Shown: positions 48,704 to 57,726 of the stretch, one piece after another
Layout of the letters: each line of letters opens with the position of its first letter
Position numbering within the stretch: the stretch's first letter is position 1
Assembly: GCA_963677415.2 (NCBI GenBank)
Contig: CAXXFJ010000002.1
Coordinates: 124,001-188,000 of the forward strand
DNA: 64,000 nucleotides
Direction: 5' to 3'
Source of the DNA: JAQUTK01 sp963677415
Lineage (GTDB): Bacteria; Bacteroidota; Bacteroidia; Bacteroidales; JAQUTK01
Notes under the pieces: model-generated
What the model saw: the letters and a program-made list of their open reading frames with translations, nothing else
The model's database searches: none
What the model was told of the DNA's origin: nothing
Position numbers and translations under genes: made by a program

Positions 48704-50741
48704 TGATAGAAGGTAATACTGAATATTCTTTTGAATAACGGAGCATCTGTTCCGCATACCCTTCTGTGTAATCAAGCGATACATCCGTAATGGCACCTTC
48801 TGCATTTTTAGTCACCATATAACGCGGATTGATAAATCCCTTATAGGGAGCAATATGCAATGGTACAAATCGATCCAGAATCTCTTTGTGCAAGACAGGA
48901 TCAACCTTCACGCCATAGTTTTCAACCAACAAACGTGCAGCCTGGTAGTCTCCTTCTGACTTGATCCGTTGGATCTCAGCCAGCAATGCACCAAACTGAT
49001 TATGAAGTTCCTTGTAGTCATTGACAACAACATACGTCTTTCCATCTTTCACTTTCATCTCCACAGCATTGGACTTTGTAGCATGTTCATACACCCAACG
49101 AGCAATCAACTGACGGTTGCGCATGTGAGACTCTTCGATGTTTTTACCAAGTTCCACACGTGTAAGCTGAGTCATCAGTCCGTTCATCATGTATTTGTAA
49201 TACTCAGCCTGATAAGCTTCTTTGGTAGGAAGAAGTCCTAGCTCGACCAACTTCTCGTCTCCCAGATAATAAAGTGCAAATAAGTCCGCACGTGCCTCTT
49301 CAATAGTCGAACCGTAAGACTTCAAAGCATCGGGATCTACACCGGGAAGTAATTTACCGGAACCATGTCCCAGACATTCGTGCAAGTCCGTATGTAGATT
49401 ATCTGCTATATGACCATACTCCTTGAGCATCTCAACCTCCTTATCACTCCATGCATATTCTTTCGTAAAACCACTTCCTGCTGCAGCCTTGTCATACGCT
49501 TCAGTGATATTATCAATAGTAACAGACTTCGAGCCATGCATCTGACGAATCCAGTTGGCATTGGGAAGATTTATTCCGATGGGCGTAGCCGGGAAACAAT
49601 CACCACCCAGCATTGCCACGTTTATTACTTTTGCAGATACTCCTTTGACTTCTTCCTTCTTATATTGTTTGGCAACCGGAGAATGATCTTCAAACCATTG
49701 TGCATTCTTACTGATAATCTCTGTACGCTTGGTTGCTTCCAGGTTCTTGAAATTCACAGTGCTCTCCCAGCTTGCCTTCATTCCAAGCGGATCGCCATAC
49801 GTCTCAGTAAAGCCATTGACAAAGTCAATGCGTGAATCCAAATCCTTCACCCAAAGAATGGCGTATTCATCAAACTGCTTCAAATCGCCTGAACGGTAAT
49901 AAGCAATAAGAGACTCAATCACAGCTTTTTGTTTGCTATTCTCTGCTACCGTTGCAGCTTTCTCCAACCATCCGACAATCCGTTCGATAGCAGCTGAATA
50001 CAGTCCGCCGACCCTCCAAACCTTCTCAGTCAGTTTGCCATTTTCCTTCACCAGGCGACTATTCAGTCCGTAAGAAACCGGAGTCTTATCGGTTGTATCT
50101 TTCATCGCATTATAGAAGTCTTCTGCCTCTTGCTGTGTCACTCCCTGATAATAATTGCTGGCGGAAGTCAGTACCAGGTCATCGCCATCTTTTTGATTCA
50201 GATGCTTGGGAGCCACTTTGGGATCAAAGATATAGGGAACGAGAGTCTCCAATAGCTGATCTACTGACTCTCCTGCTTGTAAAGGTAATAAAACAGGATC
50301 AGTAGATTTAACTGCATCACGAAAGAAAGCCTCCGAAAATGCAGGTTGAAACTTATCAGAGGCATAATGATGGTGAATCCCATTGCTGAACCAGACTCTT
50401 TTCAGATACACTTCCATTGCTTTAAAGTCGGAAGATGCAGTATCCTTACAGGAAGTATAAACGGCCTCTAAAGTGCGACGGATGGTAAGGTTATATTTCC
50501 CGTTCTGATCAAAAAGGATATCGCGACCCTCCAAAGCAGCCTCTGACAAGTAGTAGAGTAATGTTTTCTGTTGCAAGGTCAGTTCCTCGAAACCGGGAAC
50601 CTGATATCTTAATATCTCAAGATCAGCAAATTGTTCAACTCTATAATTAAAAGGATCTGCTTGTGTGGCTTGGTTTTTCCCATCACCTGAACAAGCTGTC
50701 AGTACAGCTGCTGTCGATAATACTATCATTAATTTTTGCAT
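48696..50741 (-). CDS. Dipeptidyl-peptidase III family zinc peptidase (M49), lipoprotein
   Basis: This 681-aa protein has a lipoprotein signal ending at the lipobox LTACS. The zinc-binding HECLGH (HEXXGH, near residue 451-456) and the third ligand in EEARADLFALYYLGD (near 480) define M49. This is close to the bacterial length for DPP III, which trims dipeptides from peptide N-termini. The lipobox predicts anchoring to a membrane facing the periplasm or surface. Eukaryotic members are cytosolic, so the location is a useful difference. It overlaps the AlkD-like gene by 8 bases. Confidence 0.92.
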   Translation of the reverse strand: MQKLMIVLSTAAVLTACSGDGKNQATQADPFNYRVEQFADLEILRYQVPGFEELTLQQKTLLYYLSEAALEGRDILFDQNGKYNLTIRRTLEAVYTSCKDTASSDFKAMEVYLKRVWFSNGIHHHYASDKFQPAFSEAFFRDAVKSTDPVLLPLQAGESVDQLLETLVPYIFDPKVAPKHLNQKDGDDLVLTSASNYYQGVTQQEAEDFYNAMKDTTDKTPVSYGLNSRLVKENGKLTEKVWRVGGLYSAAIERIVGWLEKAATVAENSKQKAVIESLIAYYRSGDLKQFDEYAILWVKDLDSRIDFVNGFTETYGDPLGMKASWESTVNFKNLEATKRTEIISKNAQWFEDHSPVAKQYKKEEVKGVSAKVINVAMLGGDCFPATPIGINLPNANWIRQMHGSKSVTIDNITEAYDKAAAGSGFTKEYAWSDKEVEMLKEYGHIADNLHTDLHECLGHGSGKLLPGVDPDALKSYGSTIEEARADLFALYYLGDEKLVELGLLPTKEAYQAEYYKYMMNGLMTQLTRVELGKNIEESHMRNRQLIARWVYEHATKSNAVEMKVKDGKTYVVVNDYKELHNQFGALLAEIQRIKSEGDYQAARLLVENYGVKVDPVLHKEILDRFVPLHIAPYKGFINPRYMVTKNAEGAITDVSLDYTEGYAEQMLRYSKEYSVLPSINE

Positions 50742-50769
50742 AAAAGATTATTCATTGAATTTAGCATCG

Positions 50770-50800
50770 CAAATGTACGAAAATACAATGAACATTTCAA
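50770..50800 (-). promoter_or_regulatory. Promoter of the DPP III gene
   Basis: On the - strand the -7 box TACATTTG is at 50777-50770, and TTG at 50800-50798 is exactly 20 bp upstream. The ATG at 50741 is 28 bases beyond the -7 box. The gene therefore has its own promoter, separate from the efflux operon that ends at 50815. Confidence 0.75.
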
Positions 50801-50814
50801 CCTTGCCTTTTGGT

Positions 50815-51933
50815 TCAGTTACTTTTCTTATAACTTTTTACTGCCCACAAGAGGAAGAAGACTGCAAAACCCGATAATGCCAATAGATTACCGGCAATAT
50901 CAGAGATACTACTACCTTTCAGGAATACCATACGCATAGCCTCAATGAGGTATCGAAGAGGATTGAAAGCTGTAATATTCTGTGCCCACTGTGGCATGCT
51001 TCGAAATGGAGTAAATAATCCACTCATCATCATCAGTACAATCATAAAGAAAAAGATGACAAACATCGCCTGTTGCATAGTAGCAGAATAATTAGAGATG
51101 ACGAGTCCGAAGCCTGACATTGCAAATACATAGATGATTGCTATCAGGAAAATAGTTGCAACATTTCCAACCGGAATCAACCCCCATACCAGAGAGGCCA
51201 TGATCATAGCAATGGTAAATACAGAGAATCCCATGATCCAGTATGGTAAGAGTTTGGCAATAATAAAAGTGAACTTACTTACTGGTGTCACATTTATCTG
51301 CTCGATAGTACCAGCTTCTTTTTCCGAGACAATGTTGAGCGCAGGAAGGAAACTACACAGCAGAGTGAGTAAGATCGTGATTAAAGCTGGAATCATATAC
51401 GTCCGATAGCTCAAAGATGGATTAAATAAATAGCGTGGCACAACTCGAATGACAGGTAATGAAGAGGATGTTAAAACTGGAGCAAGTTCATTTTGCGTCT
51501 CGATGGCAAAATCATTCAGTAAGGATGCAATGTAAGTGCTTCCAATGCCCCCTTTTGCTCCATTGACAGAATTAATAGAAAGCAAAAGATCCCCCTTACC
51601 TTCCCTGGTTAATCTACGTTCAAAGCCATTTGGCAATTCAAGTATCATATCAGCAGTTCCCTTCTCAACCATCTTTAGCGCCTCTTTCGGCGAAGAGGTT
51701 ACTTGTACCAGGTGGAAATATTCTGACGAACTGACTTTCTGTATCAATCTATTCGTAAGAGGTGATTGCTCATTGAGCACGAAAGCGATATTGATATTCC
51801 TTACGTCCATAGTTGCAGCTAAAGGCATTATCAAAATGATCATGATAGGCATAAAGACAAGCGTTCTTGGCAAAAAAGGATTGCGAAAGAACTGCTTAAA
51901 TTCTTTTTCCAACAGAAATTTCAATGTACTCAT
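50815..51933 (-). CDS. ABC-2 type transporter permease
   Basis: This 372-aa permease has an N-terminal membrane segment (about 22-42), a large extracytoplasmic loop (about 45-175) and five C-terminal segments (about 178-365). It has the ABC2_membrane_3 pattern, with LNIVSEKEAGTIEQINVTPV and LFTPFRSMPQWAQNITAFNPLRY. It overlaps the other permease gene by 4 bases and is the last gene of the efflux operon. The two permeases would form a heterodimer, as in YbhR/YbhS-type exporters. Confidence 0.9.
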   Translation of the reverse strand: MSTLKFLLEKEFKQFFRNPFLPRTLVFMPIMIILIMPLAATMDVRNINIAFVLNEQSPLTNRLIQKVSSSEYFHLVQVTSSPKEALKMVEKGTADMILELPNGFERRLTREGKGDLLLSINSVNGAKGGIGSTYIASLLNDFAIETQNELAPVLTSSSLPVIRVVPRYLFNPSLSYRTYMIPALITILLTLLCSFLPALNIVSEKEAGTIEQINVTPVSKFTFIIAKLLPYWIMGFSVFTIAMIMASLVWGLIPVGNVATIFLIAIIYVFAMSGFGLVISNYSATMQQAMFVIFFFMIVLMMMSGLFTPFRSMPQWAQNITAFNPLRYLIEAMRMVFLKGSSISDIAGNLLALSGFAVFFLLWAVKSYKKSN

Positions 51934-53036
51934 TCTAATCTGTCTTTAAACAATTTGATACTAATAGTCAATAACACAAAAGCCATAAATAGTAGGATCA
52001 ATACTTCGTGATACACAGCACCAATCCCCAAACCTTCAATCATAACTTTCTTCACACATAAAATATACCATTTGGCAGGTATAATATTAGAAACGAATTG
52101 CATAGGTAAAGGCATACTTTCAATCGTATAGATCATACCCGAAAGTAGTATCACCGGCAGCATTAACACCATACCTGACACAAGCATGGCTGCTACCTGT
52201 GTATCAACAATCGTGGATATCAAGAGTCCAATAGAAAGTGCTACCACAATAAAAAGCATCGAGATTGTAACCAATAATCCAAGATTACCACTCATGGGAA
52301 CACCCAACACATAGACGGAAAGCAATAAGATTGTAGTCAGATTGATACAAGATAGCACAAAGTAGGGTACCATCTTGGCAAAGACTATATACAATGGTTT
52401 GATCGGAGAGACCAGCAGAACTTCCATCGTACCTGTTTCTTTCTCTCTGACGATTGATATGGAAGTCATCATTGCACAGATCAGCATAAGTATTAATCCC
52501 ATCACACCCGGCACAAAGTTATAGGCACTTTTAGTCTGCGGATTATAGAGCATCTTGACATGAGGAATAATCTGAATCATCGTCTTGCCCGGAGTAACTC
52601 TTTTTTGTTGGTAGGTATTGAGGATATTGGTCACATAACCGACTAATATCTTACACATATTAGGATCAGTACCATCCACTAATAGCTGTATCGAAGCAGT
52701 GCCGGTATGAAGCAGATTTTGTTCAAAGTTTTCCTCAAAGCTCAATACTATATCTGCTTTATTACCAAGAAATGCCCGATTAACCTCTTCGGCATTGTGA
52801 ACATACATCACAAAGTCGAAATACTTATTGGCATCCAGTTCATGGATAATCTCAGTCGTTGCCTGGTCATTAGATGGATCAAGTACTGCCAAACGAACAT
52901 TCTGCACCTCTGTTGTTACTGCAAAGCCGAAGAGGATAATCATTACGACAGGCATTCCAAAAAGGATTAACATCGTCCGCTTATCCCTCAAGATATGACG
53001 AAACTCCTTTTGAACAAAAGAAATAAACTGTTTCAT
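51930..53036 (-). CDS. ABC-2 type transporter permease
   Basis: This 368-aa protein has the same layout as its neighbour. The first helix lies near 20-42, a periplasmic loop follows, then five C-terminal helices. Motifs include SIVREKETGTMEVLLVSPI and GMIYTIESMPLPMQFVSNIIPAKWY. It is paired with the following permease (ATGA-type overlap) and preceded by two ATPase genes. It is a YbhS-like half of a drug or lipid exporter; the substrate is unknown. Confidence 0.9.
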   Translation of the reverse strand: MKQFISFVQKEFRHILRDKRTMLILFGMPVVMIILFGFAVTTEVQNVRLAVLDPSNDQATTEIIHELDANKYFDFVMYVHNAEEVNRAFLGNKADIVLSFEENFEQNLLHTGTASIQLLVDGTDPNMCKILVGYVTNILNTYQQKRVTPGKTMIQIIPHVKMLYNPQTKSAYNFVPGVMGLILMLICAMMTSISIVREKETGTMEVLLVSPIKPLYIVFAKMVPYFVLSCINLTTILLLSVYVLGVPMSGNLGLLVTISMLFIVVALSIGLLISTIVDTQVAAMLVSGMVLMLPVILLSGMIYTIESMPLPMQFVSNIIPAKWYILCVKKVMIEGLGIGAVYHEVLILLFMAFVLLTISIKLFKDRLE

Positions 53037-53041
53037 TTGAT

Positions 53042-53782
53042 TTAATCCCCTCGTTTAGCTGTTTGCGCCAAGTGGTAAAAGACCTCTTGCATACTCTTCA
53101 CTCCATATTGTTGCTTCAGTCTCTTTGGAGTATCAAGTGCCTCAATACGACCGTCCACCATAATAGATACCCGATGACAATATTCTGCCTCATCCATATA
53201 GTGCGTAGTAACAAAAACAGTGATTCCCATATCCGATGCTTTATAAATCAACTCCCAGAACTGCCGACGCGTTATTGGATCCACACCACCTGTCGGTTCG
53301 TCCAAAAAGACGATCTTCGGCTCGTGAAAGATTGCCACAGAGAATGCCAACTTTTGTTTCCATCCAAGAGGCAAAGACTTCACCATCGTGTTTCGTTCAT
53401 TCTCAAAATTCAACGTCTTTAACAGACTGTCAGTCTTTTCTTTAATTTCTTTTTCACTTAATCCATATATACCTCCGTACAGACGAATATTCTCCCATAC
53501 CTTCAAATCCTCATAGAGAGAAAACTTCTGACTCATATATCCGATGTTGCGCTTGACCATCTCCGATTGCTTCATGATATCATAACCTGCTACCGTTCCT
53601 TTTCCGGAAGTAGGGATACTCAGTCCGCAGAGCATACGCATTGCGGTTGTCTTTCCGGCACCATTTGCACCCAGAAATCCAAAGATCTCACCTTTCGTTA
53701 CCTGAAAAGAGATCTTGTCCACAGCAGTAAAATTGCCGAAGCGTTTCGTAAGCAGGTCTGTCTCAATTACTATGTTATCCAT
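53042..53782 (-). CDS. ABC transporter ATP-binding protein
   Basis: This 246-aa ATPase has Walker A GANGAGKTTAM (about residue 39-49) and the Q-loop YMSQKFSLYEDL. The signature region is unusual: LPLGWKQKLAFSVAI in place of LSGGMKQ. It then has Walker B IVFLDEPTGGVD and the H-loop TTHYMDEAEYC. The weak signature motif means one composite ATP site of the pair may be degenerate. It lies 2 bases after the other ATPase gene and 5 before a permease gene. Confidence 0.92.
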   Translation of the reverse strand: MDNIVIETDLLTKRFGNFTAVDKISFQVTKGEIFGFLGANGAGKTTAMRMLCGLSIPTSGKGTVAGYDIMKQSEMVKRNIGYMSQKFSLYEDLKVWENIRLYGGIYGLSEKEIKEKTDSLLKTLNFENERNTMVKSLPLGWKQKLAFSVAIFHEPKIVFLDEPTGGVDPITRRQFWELIYKASDMGITVFVTTHYMDEAEYCHRVSIMVDGRIEALDTPKRLKQQYGVKSMQEVFYHLAQTAKRGD

Positions 53783-53784
53783 TC

Positions 53785-54693
53785 TTATTTAGCTAATAGC
53801 ATGTAACAATCTTCAATGGTAGCCTCTATCGGATAAACGTCAACATCCGTATGCCCTTTGTTTTCCAGAATACTTTTCAGAGTGGCCGGGAGCATTTGCT
53901 CATTACTTACAGTAATATGAAGCGTATCACCAAAGGAGAAGCAACTATTAATACCCTCTAAAGCCCGAAGTTCAGACAAGAGTGTGGACATTCTATCGGC
54001 ATGTACTGCCCAAAGTGTCTCATGATAGCTGTTGATTATCTCCTGTGGCGTTGCAATACTCATGAATTGTCCTTCCCGAATGAGACCAATCCGATCGCAA
54101 AGTACCGCTTCGTCCATATAAGGTGTGGAAACCACTATCGTGATTCCTTGTTTTTTCAATCTGCCCAACATTTCCCAGAAGTCTTTTCTTGAAACCGGAT
54201 CTACTCCCGTTGTCGGTTCATCAAGGAAGAGTACAGAAGGTTTGTGAATCAAGGCACAGCTCAATGCCAGTTTCTGTTTCATTCCTCCCGACAACTTCCC
54301 AGCGCGACGTGTCTTGAATTTCTCTAAAGGTTGATAGATATCTTTTACCAGATTATAATTCTCCTCCACTGTAGTGCCAAAGAGTGTGGCAAAAAAGGAT
54401 AAGTTCTCCTCCACAGTCATATCCTGATAGAGCGAAAAACGACCCGGCATATAACCTACCTGTTTGCGAATTTCCTTGTAATCAGTCACTACATCGAGCC
54501 CATTCACCGTTGCGGTCCCTTCTTTTGGTAACATCAGAGTGGTCAGGATCCGGAAGAGCGTAGTCTTCCCTGCCCCATCCGGACCAATTATTCCAAAGAG
54601 TTCACCGCTTCTTACAGAAAAGCTAACCTCTTTCAGAGCTTCAATGTTACCATAGCTCTTGGAAATAGTATGTACTGAAACGGCATCCATCAC
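53785..54693 (-). CDS. ABC transporter ATP-binding protein
   Basis: This 302-aa ATPase has Walker A GPDGAGKTTLF, Q-loop MPGRFSLYQDM, intact signature LSGGMKQKLALSCAL, Walker B VLFLDEPTTGVD and the H-loop position as STPYMDEAVLC. There the usual switch His is replaced by Pro-Tyr context (TPY instead of THY). A ~70-residue C-terminal extension is present. It pairs with the following ATPase; between them the motifs look split, as expected for a heterodimer with one strong site. It overlaps the HlyD gene by 4 bases. Confidence 0.92.
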   Translation of the reverse strand: MMDAVSVHTISKSYGNIEALKEVSFSVRSGELFGIIGPDGAGKTTLFRILTTLMLPKEGTATVNGLDVVTDYKEIRKQVGYMPGRFSLYQDMTVEENLSFFATLFGTTVEENYNLVKDIYQPLEKFKTRRAGKLSGGMKQKLALSCALIHKPSVLFLDEPTTGVDPVSRKDFWEMLGRLKKQGITIVVSTPYMDEAVLCDRIGLIREGQFMSIATPQEIINSYHETLWAVHADRMSTLLSELRALEGINSCFSFGDTLHITVSNEQMLPATLKSILENKGHTDVDVYPIEATIEDCYMLLAK

Positions 54694-55598
54694 TTAAATT
54701 TCACCTCTCCGTACATACCAATCTTAATCAGTCCATCATTCTTCACCCTTATCTTGATGGCATAGATCAGATTTTCACGTTCATCTTTCGTTTGAATGGT
54801 CTTCGGTGTGAATTCTGCCTGACTGGATATCCAGTAGATAACACCTTCATTTTCCCTGTAAGCATCTTTACCTGAGTCCGTAAAAACCTTGACTTTCTGT
54901 CCCAAACGGATCTGAGTGAGTTGTGCATTCGATATATAAGCGCGGAGGGTCATCTCAGATAAATCGGCTATTTTAAACAGCGGTTTGCCCATATTTACCA
55001 GTTCGTTAGGTTCCGTATATTTGACCAGCACTGTGCCATCGATCGGACTACTAATATGAGATCTCATAAGTTGATCATCCAACTGTTCAATCTGAATAGC
55101 TACCGCCTCACTCTCATCGCTCAGACTTTGGTCACTGTTTTTTAATACAGAGAGTTGTGCTTCCTGCTGTTTTTCCAACACAGCAATGGAAGATCCGATA
55201 TCATCCACCTGCTTCTGTGTAGCAGCATTATTCTTCACCAGTGTCTCAAAACGATTCAATTCCCGTTTCTGAGTACTAATCTGTTCACGTGTTGCTGCAA
55301 TCTGTTTGGCAATGTCCGGTTTGCGACTAAGCACCGCTTGATAACTGGCTTGCAGTTGTTTCTTTTTCAAGTAGAGTTGTACGGTATCCACATACCCTAT
55401 CTCTACTCCCGCCTTAAGCTCCCCACCTTCCTCCACGTCAAATCGCATCAGCTTGCCTGCAGTTTCTGAGGATATGATTACTTCTGTCGCTTCAAATGTT
55501 CCCGTGGCATCCTGTTCAATTCCACCTTTACATGAAAAAAGAAGTAGCAATGAGAATGTCAATCCGGTCAAAAAGACTCTTTTCATAGTATTATGCAT
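54690..55598 (-). CDS. HlyD-family periplasmic adaptor of ABC exporter
   Basis: This 302-aa lipoprotein has lipobox LLFSCKGG and a biotinyl-lipoyl half GKLMRFDVEEGGELKAG. A long coiled coil (about 75-160) follows, then the second half HISSPIDGTVLVKYTEPNELV and a beta-barrel domain. It links the inner-membrane ABC exporter to the TolC-like channel encoded just upstream. The start shares TAATG with that gene's stop; ATG 55586 (MKRVFLTG) is an alternative that gives a cleaner signal. Confidence 0.9.
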   Translation of the reverse strand: MHNTMKRVFLTGLTFSLLLLFSCKGGIEQDATGTFEATEVIISSETAGKLMRFDVEEGGELKAGVEIGYVDTVQLYLKKKQLQASYQAVLSRKPDIAKQIAATREQISTQKRELNRFETLVKNNAATQKQVDDIGSSIAVLEKQQEAQLSVLKNSDQSLSDESEAVAIQIEQLDDQLMRSHISSPIDGTVLVKYTEPNELVNMGKPLFKIADLSEMTLRAYISNAQLTQIRLGQKVKVFTDSGKDAYRENEGVIYWISSQAEFTPKTIQTKDERENLIYAIKIRVKNDGLIKIGMYGEVKFK

Positions 55599-56893
55599 TA
55601 ATTATTAGTCGTATTCTTTATATCATATCTTGTTTTCAGTAACTGGATCTCATGCAGAAACTTGCTCTGACGCGCCTGATCCTCCATCGTGATATCACGC
55701 AACAAGTCAGTCACGCTCAGCGTTCCATTCTTTACTTTTACCTCGGATGAGGTACGGATATTTTCACGTAGCCGGATAATCTCGTCGTCGTCCACAATCA
55801 GACTCTGAAGTTTCTTCTCTTCATTACTCTGCTGTGACAATTGCAAACCTGTATTGAAAAGAAAGATTTCTTTCTGGTTCTCCAATCTCAACCTACCAGT
55901 CTGCAACAATAGTCGTTCATTCTTCCTTGTATAAAATCCATTGAGACTCCACGAGAAACGCATACCGGCAATATAGAAAGGTACAAATGCGTTCTTCAGC
56001 ATATTCAGTCCCGGATTGCCATATCCACCCTGCACAAATGCACCTAATTTGGGGAGATTGCGCGCGTCAATTATCTCTTCCTGCACTTTCAACTGGTTTA
56101 TACGGGCATCTATCAGTGACAATTCCGGACGATTAATGGACAAAAGGCCTTCTGTCATCTGAGGCTTCTGCAAATTATCTTCATCCAGTTTTTCTCCGAC
56201 AAACACAGAAAGCATATTCAAATAGGCATCACAGGCTGATCTCAGTTCGGTCTGTCTTTGTGTAGTATTCAGTTGATTCACCTTCACCGCATCCAGATCA
56301 CTCTGATTGGCAATTCCACTCTGAACATACGAACTTACCCGATCATAGTTACGTTGTAACTCATCCTGAAGCAGTTTGTTCTGCTTCATTTGTTCTTTAA
56401 GCAACAAGATACCAAAATAAAGATTGTTGACCCGATCATTAATGGCATACAAATCCACCTCAAGCTGCTTTTGATCAACTTCTGATGCAGCACGGGTAAT
56501 TTTCTTCTGTTTGCTGATCTCTCCACCATCGTATAGAACCTGACTCACTTCCAGGATTGCCTGATACTGATCTTTGTTCATTTCTTCAATGTTAACCAGG
56601 GGCACTTTTATAGGAATCCCTGTTACATCCGACTGATACGTAGCTTTAGCGGAAAGAGAAATACGTGGCAACCATCCACTGGAAACATTGGAAAGAGAAT
56701 AGCTCTCCGATAACCCAATCAGTTCGTGTTGCTTGATCAATGGGTAATTCTCTTTCGCTCTTTGCTGGCAATCTTCAATTGTCAATTGTCCAAAAGCTGA
56801 TGTCGTACCAGTGATTCCAATAATCAAAAGCCATAGGATTCTCATGTTTCCCATCCTCATTTTCATTCTATTCATTGTTTTATTAGCATACAT
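55598..56893 (-). CDS. TolC-family outer-membrane efflux protein
   Basis: This 431-aa protein has a signal peptide ending near SAFGQ. Two OEP repeats rich in long helices follow, including TIEDCQQRAKENYPLIKQHE at the front and QAILEVSQVLYDGGEISKQK. It forms the outer-membrane duct for the HlyD/ABC exporter encoded behind it. Several Met codons stand near the start (56893, 56875, 56863, 56845); MRILWLL is the most signal-like. It lies 21 bases after the TetR gene. Confidence 0.9.
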   Translation of the reverse strand: MYANKTMNRMKMRMGNMRILWLLIIGITGTTSAFGQLTIEDCQQRAKENYPLIKQHELIGLSESYSLSNVSSGWLPRISLSAKATYQSDVTGIPIKVPLVNIEEMNKDQYQAILEVSQVLYDGGEISKQKKITRAASEVDQKQLEVDLYAINDRVNNLYFGILLLKEQMKQNKLLQDELQRNYDRVSSYVQSGIANQSDLDAVKVNQLNTTQRQTELRSACDAYLNMLSVFVGEKLDEDNLQKPQMTEGLLSINRPELSLIDARINQLKVQEEIIDARNLPKLGAFVQGGYGNPGLNMLKNAFVPFYIAGMRFSWSLNGFYTRKNERLLLQTGRLRLENQKEIFLFNTGLQLSQQSNEEKKLQSLIVDDDEIIRLRENIRTSSEVKVKNGTLSVTDLLRDITMEDQARQSKFLHEIQLLKTRYDIKNTTNN

Positions 56894-56914
56894 ACTTATA
56901 TTTCATTTACCGAG

Positions 56915-57529
56915 TCAGATACGTAAACGACTTAATACCGTTTCAACATTCTCTGCTTTACGTTGCTTCAAAAACTCGGAATACTCTTTTCCCTCTATTT
57001 CAACAATCTCACCAATAACTGGTTGCATCATAAAAACGACAACGTTCATAGATACAATATCATACATCAGATGCATTGGTTCGATTTCCCGGATTTCACC
57101 CTCTCTAATAGCATTAAAAACACCATTTTTCATTGTTTTGTATACAGCTTTGAAAACTGGCGCAATCAATGGTTTGCATTTTTCTAACCGTCGGGGATTT
57201 TGTATTAATTCGTTGAAAACGAAATGAGGTAATTTGGGATTGGAAGCAATAAAATCAAAATGTGCTTCAATACCCCCTTTCACTCGATCCAAAAACGAAC
57301 AATCCTGACCGATAATCGTGAGCAATGAATCAGATAGTTCTTGTACCTTCTTCTCAAAAACCTTCTCAAACAAATTCTCTTTCGTTCGAAAATAGTAATG
57401 GAGCAATGCATGGTTCACTCCGGCACGTGCAGCTATCTCAGTTGTCTTGGTTAACCCAAATCCTTTATTGAGAAACTCTATCTCTGCTGCATCGAGTATG
57501 ACTTGCTCTGTTTTCTGTTCCTCTTTCAT
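56915..57529 (-). CDS. TetR-family transcriptional regulator of the efflux operon
   Basis: This 204-aa protein starts at ATG 57529 (MKEEQKTEQVILDAAE). An in-frame ATG at 57643 lies upstream of the promoter and operator and is rejected. The N-terminal HTH is FGLTKTTEIAARAGVNHALLHYYFRTKENLFEKVF. Read it as TKTTEIAARAGVNHALLHYY plus the following helix. The ligand domain fills residues 60-204. It is the first gene of the six-gene exporter operon and an 11-bp inverted repeat lies just upstream, so self-repression relieved by an exported compound is expected. Confidence 0.92.
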   Translation of the reverse strand: MKEEQKTEQVILDAAEIEFLNKGFGLTKTTEIAARAGVNHALLHYYFRTKENLFEKVFEKKVQELSDSLLTIIGQDCSFLDRVKGGIEAHFDFIASNPKLPHFVFNELIQNPRRLEKCKPLIAPVFKAVYKTMKNGVFNAIREGEIREIEPMHLMYDIVSMNVVVFMMQPVIGEIVEIEGKEYSEFLKQRKAENVETVLSRLRI

Positions 57530-57548
57530 TGTGTTATAATTATTACAC

Positions 57549-57576
57549 GCCGTGTTTAACACGGTTGTTAAACACG
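57549..57576 (-). promoter_or_regulatory. TetR operator, 11-bp perfect inverted repeat
   Basis: CCGTGTTTAAC (57549-57559) and GTTAAACACGG (57566-57576) are exact reverse complements with a 6-bp spacer. They lie between the -7 box and the TetR start codon. The length and placement suit a TetR dimer site that blocks transcription start. Confidence 0.85.
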
Positions 57577-57578
57577 GA

Positions 57579-57586
57579 GCAAATAT
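57579..57586 (-). promoter_or_regulatory. -7 box of the TetR/efflux operon
   Basis: On the - strand TATATTTG (57586-57579) fits TAnnTTTG and stands 2 bases from the operator. The operator would therefore cover the start point. The upstream TTG is at a less usual distance (15 bp). Confidence 0.6.
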
Positions 57587-57665
57587 AATAGAAGAACAGA
57601 TACAATGATGAAGAACAGACAAAAGATTAACATTATTTACCATCCTGATTCATCTATGCAGAAAT

Positions 57666-57699
57666 AATAAAGGCTACCTTCTTCAAGGCAGCCTTTATT
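57666..57699 (-). terminator. Intrinsic terminator downstream of the acyl-CoA synthetase gene
   Basis: AATAAAGGCT and AGCCTTTATT pair over 10 bp, and the inner ACCTT/AAGG bases extend the stem. The AT-rich outer stem supplies T-tracts on both strands. It lies 28 bases past the stop of the - strand gene that ends at 57727. Confidence 0.8.
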
Positions 57700-57726
57700 A
57701 TTGCATATGTAATTCTATCTTTTCAG

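Noticed and set aside
48704..48805. Longer N-terminus for the AlkD-like protein
   Set aside because: The extra 34 codons lie inside the DPP III gene; ATG 48703 with an ATGAATAA overlap is the better start.
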